A program made the position numbers and the translations under genes. From JBHAEP01 sp041855665 (GTDB lineage Bacteria > Patescibacteriota > Saccharimonadia > Saccharimonadales > Saccharimonadaceae), in NCBI GenBank assembly GCA_041855665.1, contig JBHAEP010000060.1:1-7525 (forward strand): DNA of 7,525 bases, read 5' to 3'. A model generated the notes under the pieces. The model worked only from the letters and a program-made list of their open reading frames with translations, had not been told where the DNA came from and ran no database searches. The number at the start of each line of letters is the position of its first letter. Position 1 is the first letter of the stretch. Positions 5,698-7,525 of the stretch are shown here, piece by piece.

Positions 5698-6060
5698 TTA
5701 AATTACCCAGCCCACCTTCCAAACCACTGCGCCAAGTATCGGGAAAAATGGAATAAGTGGCCATATAATAATTTCAATAATTGTCCAAATTATCCAGAAA
5801 AGAATAGACAAAAGCCCAGCAATAACCATGCCGATTCGAATCACTCCACCTATCGCTCTTGAAACCAGCTGATCACCAAGTCTCATCAACCAACTACCTC
5901 CAGTGAGGGTACCGTTTTGACGAAAAGGTGCAAAAAGACTACCGAGAAGTTGATCAATAGAAAAGAAATCTAAAGTAGAAACCAGCCTTTTCCGACCCAA
6001 ATCAATACGTGAAATCCAGCCGCCTCCATACCACCAAGAAAGAATAGCTATAATACTCAT
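5698..6060 (-). CDS. small membrane protein, 120 aa, operon partner of the ClpC-like ATPase
   Basis: No named family is recognised. The N-terminal part (1-68) is soluble-looking and includes WWYGGGWISR (9-18) and a DQLLGSLFAPFRQ segment (36-48), which look like conserved-motif candidates because of their Gly/Trp/aromatic content. The C-terminal half (about 71-119) is almost continuously hydrophobic and should form two closely spaced helices broken at Pro101-Pro107 (one re-entrant plus one spanning helix is possible). There is no cleavable signal peptide. It is the first gene of a two-gene operon, and its stop is followed after one base by the ATG of the membrane-anchored ATPase. This argues for a membrane complex of the two. 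It starts from a promoter whose -10 box lies six bases before the ATG, so no leader or SD is expected. Confidence 0.82.
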   Translation of the reverse strand: MSIIAILSWWYGGGWISRIDLGRKRLVSTLDFFSIDQLLGSLFAPFRQNGTLTGGSWLMRLGDQLVSRAIGGVIRIGMVIAGLLSILFWIIWTIIEIIIWPLIPFFPILGAVVWKVGWVI

Positions 6061-6066
6061 GATTTC

Positions 6067-6075
6067 ATTATAGCA
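6067..6075 (-). promoter_or_regulatory. extended -10 promoter of the ATPase operon, leaderless geometry
   Basis: On the minus strand TGC-TATAAT: a perfect -10 box (6067-6072) with the TG of an extended -10. No good -35 hexamer is visible 17-18 bp upstream, as often with extended -10 promoters. The box lies six bases before ATG 6060, so the transcript should begin at the start codon. Confidence 0.75.
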
Positions 6076-6123
6076 CTAAAAATCTTTTAACTATAAGCTT
6101 TTTATTTTAAGCGATTTTTGTTG

Positions 6124-6129
6124 TATAAT
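6124..6129 (+). promoter_or_regulatory. murT-gatD promoter -10 box
   Basis: A perfect TATAAT lies 11 bases before ATG 6141, giving a predicted leader of only about 4-5 bases. No SD is present and the -35 region (near 6100-6106) matches consensus poorly. It shares an 80-bp gap with the divergent ATPase operon promoter. Confidence 0.65.
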
Positions 6130-6140
6130 AATAAATAATT

Positions 6141-7421
6141 ATGACGAAATTCTACACCGTACCAGCCGGAAAAATCATCCAAAAAATCGCCAGAATTCGC
6201 GGCGGTGGATCTGCCCTGCCCGGCTTAGTGGTTGAAAAAATTGACCCTAAATTCATCGCAGACACCTTAAATAAACTTCCCCACGGAGTTATAGTCATAA
6301 GTGGAACAAATGGCAAAACTACAACAACAAAAATGGTAGTAGAGCTTCTAGAGTCTCAAGGATTAAAAGTCTTCACCAACAAAACTGGTAGCAATTTTGT
6401 ACGTGGCGTAGCAGCGGCTTTAATCAATGAGGTCAACCTTCAGGGAAAACTTGACGCTGACATAGCAGTACTTGAACTAGACGAAGCACATGCAGTTCAT
6501 TTTATTAAGAACATAAAACCAACATACAGCCTGATATTAAATGTTTTACGCGACCAGCTAGATCGCTTTGGTGAAATAGATTACACTGCCAAGTTACTGG
6601 AAAAAGTTGTATCAAACACAACAAAAACTGTAGTCTTAAATCGAGAAGATCCTTTAGTTTCAGGTATGCAAGATCTGGCTAAATCAAATGTTAGATTCTT
6701 CGGTCTTTCCGATGAAACCCGAAAATTATTCCCCAATGACGATGAATTAAAATCGCAAAAATCACACATTAAAAGTGCCGCTAAACACATTCAAGCCACA
6801 TCAATACTGGAAAAAATCACTGACAATCAAGCAACATTCACCCTTAATGACAAAAGTATCACCACACCTATGCAGTTGCGTGGTGTATATAACTTATTTA
6901 ACGCTGCAGCGGCGCTAGCTTTGGTTAGTGATGTTATCGGAGATAAAAATCTAAATATAGATAAATTAATCGACTCGCTAGCCAACGTGAAACCGGCTTT
7001 TGGGCGAGGCGAAAGCTTAACAGTAAACGACCTACCTCTTGATTTAATACTAGTCAAAAACCCTAGTGGATTCCAGCTTGGATTAAATTCATTCCAAAAA
7101 GAAGGCGTCGCAACAATGATCGCAATCAACGATCAATATGCAGACGGCAGAGATATGTCATGGCTCTGGGATGTATCCTTCAAGTCCCTTAAAAAAGAAG
7201 GTGTTGAGATGATATCAGGAATTCGAGCCTATGACATGTCGGTTAGATTACAATACGAGGAAGTTCCTTTTAAAAAAGTAAATCAAAACCCAAAAGAAGC
7301 TCTTGAAGAATTCTTAAATGACAATCACAAAAGTCCAAAAAGAATTTTCTGCACCTACACCGCCATGCTTGAGATTCGTCAGCATTTATCAAAAATAACA
7401 GATGTAGATAAGGTTTTGTAA
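6141..7421 (+). CDS. murT: lipid II isoglutaminyl synthase subunit MurT (Mur ligase family, DUF1727)
   Basis: MurT with GatD converts the D-Glu alpha-carboxylate of the lipid II stem peptide to D-isoglutamine on the cytoplasmic side of the membrane, using ATP and glutamine-derived ammonia. The 426 residues are close to the usual MurT length. The Mur-ligase central domain carries the P-loop GTNGKTTTT (55-63), the Mg-binding acidic segment LELDEAH (111-117) and NVLRDQLDRFGE (134-145). GRGE (288-291) and NP (307-308) follow. The C-terminal DUF1727 domain (about 315-425) contains NDQYADGRDMSWLWD (330-344), the region that supplies the Asp completing the GatD catalytic triad in characterised MurT. 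The only cysteine is Cys404, so the four-Cys zinc ribbon described in the middle domain of Gram-positive MurT is absent; the segment at about 190-235 is Lys-rich instead. gatD follows after one base, which confirms the assignment. Confidence 0.93.
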   Translation: MTKFYTVPAGKIIQKIARIRGGGSALPGLVVEKIDPKFIADTLNKLPHGVIVISGTNGKTTTTKMVVELLESQGLKVFTNKTGSNFVRGVAAALINEVNLQGKLDADIAVLELDEAHAVHFIKNIKPTYSLILNVLRDQLDRFGEIDYTAKLLEKVVSNTTKTVVLNREDPLVSGMQDLAKSNVRFFGLSDETRKLFPNDDELKSQKSHIKSAAKHIQATSILEKITDNQATFTLNDKSITTPMQLRGVYNLFNAAAALALVSDVIGDKNLNIDKLIDSLANVKPAFGRGESLTVNDLPLDLILVKNPSGFQLGLNSFQKEGVATMIAINDQYADGRDMSWLWDVSFKSLKKEGVEMISGIRAYDMSVRLQYEEVPFKKVNQNPKEALEEFLNDNHKSPKRIFCTYTAMLEIRQHLSKITDVDKVL

Positions 7422-7422
7422 T

Positions 7423-7525
7423 ATGAAAAAAGTAGTTAAGATTTTACAGCTGTACCCCAGAGATATGAATATGTATGGCGATTGGGGTAATGTTTTAGCT
7501 ATCAAAAAAAGGCTCGAATGGCGCG
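7423..7525 (+). CDS. gatD: lipid II isoglutaminyl synthase glutaminase subunit GatD (5' end only)
   Basis: The first 34 codons are present; the gene runs off the window. After a short beta-strand the protein shows LYPRDMNMYGDWGN (residues 10-23) followed by a Lys/Arg-rich helix. This is the start typical of CobB/CobQ-like type 1 glutamine amidotransferases of the GatD group. GatD hydrolyses glutamine and channels ammonia to MurT. Its catalytic Cys and His lie beyond the window and cannot be checked. ATG 7423 comes one base after the murT stop, with AAGG nine bases upstream as a modest ribosome site; the pair is likely translationally coupled. Confidence 0.88.
   Translation, partial: MKKVVKILQLYPRDMNMYGDWGNVLAIKKRLEWR

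Noticed and set aside
6581..6790. 69-aa minus-strand reading frame
   Set aside because: Antisense to murT, with no recognisable domain or promoter; a shadow of the well-identified gene.
6827..7129. 100-aa minus-strand reading frame
   Set aside because: Antisense to the murT C-terminal part, with no supporting signals.
1..7525. CRISPR arrays, insertion sequences, attachment sites, phage genes
   Set aside because: No spaced direct repeats, transposase or integrase motifs, or terminal inverted repeats were seen. The three tRNAs show no adjacent partial duplication of their 3' ends.

Overview
This window looks like a piece of a Candidate Phyla Radiation (Patescibacteria) genome, most probably a Saccharibacterium (TM7). 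The assignment is inferred from gene content and style, not from a marker gene. The signs are a MurA enzyme with an N-terminal XRE-type helix-turn-helix, a MurT/GatD pair, a membrane-anchored Clp-like ATPase behind a small membrane protein, an AT-leaning composition, very short intergenic regions, and promoters placed so that transcripts start at or almost at the ATG. The standard bacterial code fits: every gene reads through with ordinary stops, and all six complete genes end in TAA or TAG.

Layout: (a) 1-1630, an HTH-MurA fusion gene with a consensus-like promoter, a perfect 9+9 bp palindrome over the promoter spacer and -10 box, and a strong terminator. (b) 1657-1820, tRNA-Gly(TCC) on the minus strand with its own promoter and terminator. 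(c) 1838-2942, two divergent genes of unknown function. The minus-strand one (194 aa) has a full-consensus promoter; the plus-strand one (119 aa) encodes a basic, low-complexity protein from a leaderless-type promoter. (d) 2948-3273, tRNA-His(GTG) and tRNA-Arg(TCT), each with a promoter and followed by a hairpin terminator. The second terminator also serves the converging ATPase operon. (e) 3285-6072, a minus-strand two-gene operon: a 120-aa membrane protein, then an 803-aa membrane-anchored ClpC-like ATPase with one nucleotide between them. (f) 6124-7525, divergently, murT followed after one nucleotide by the first 34 codons of gatD, which is cut by the window end.

Two ends of peptidoglycan synthesis are represented: MurA makes the first committed step from UDP-GlcNAc, and MurT/GatD amidates the D-Glu of lipid-linked precursors. 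The most unusual points are: the HTH-MurA gene with a likely self-operator; a Clp-family ATPase that has kept the D2 ATPase residues but has lost the recognisable pore-loop aromatics, the ClpP-docking tripeptide and the coiled-coil M domain while gaining a membrane anchor; a MurT with no zinc-ribbon cysteines; and a recurring promoter geometry with the -10 box six bases before the ATG.
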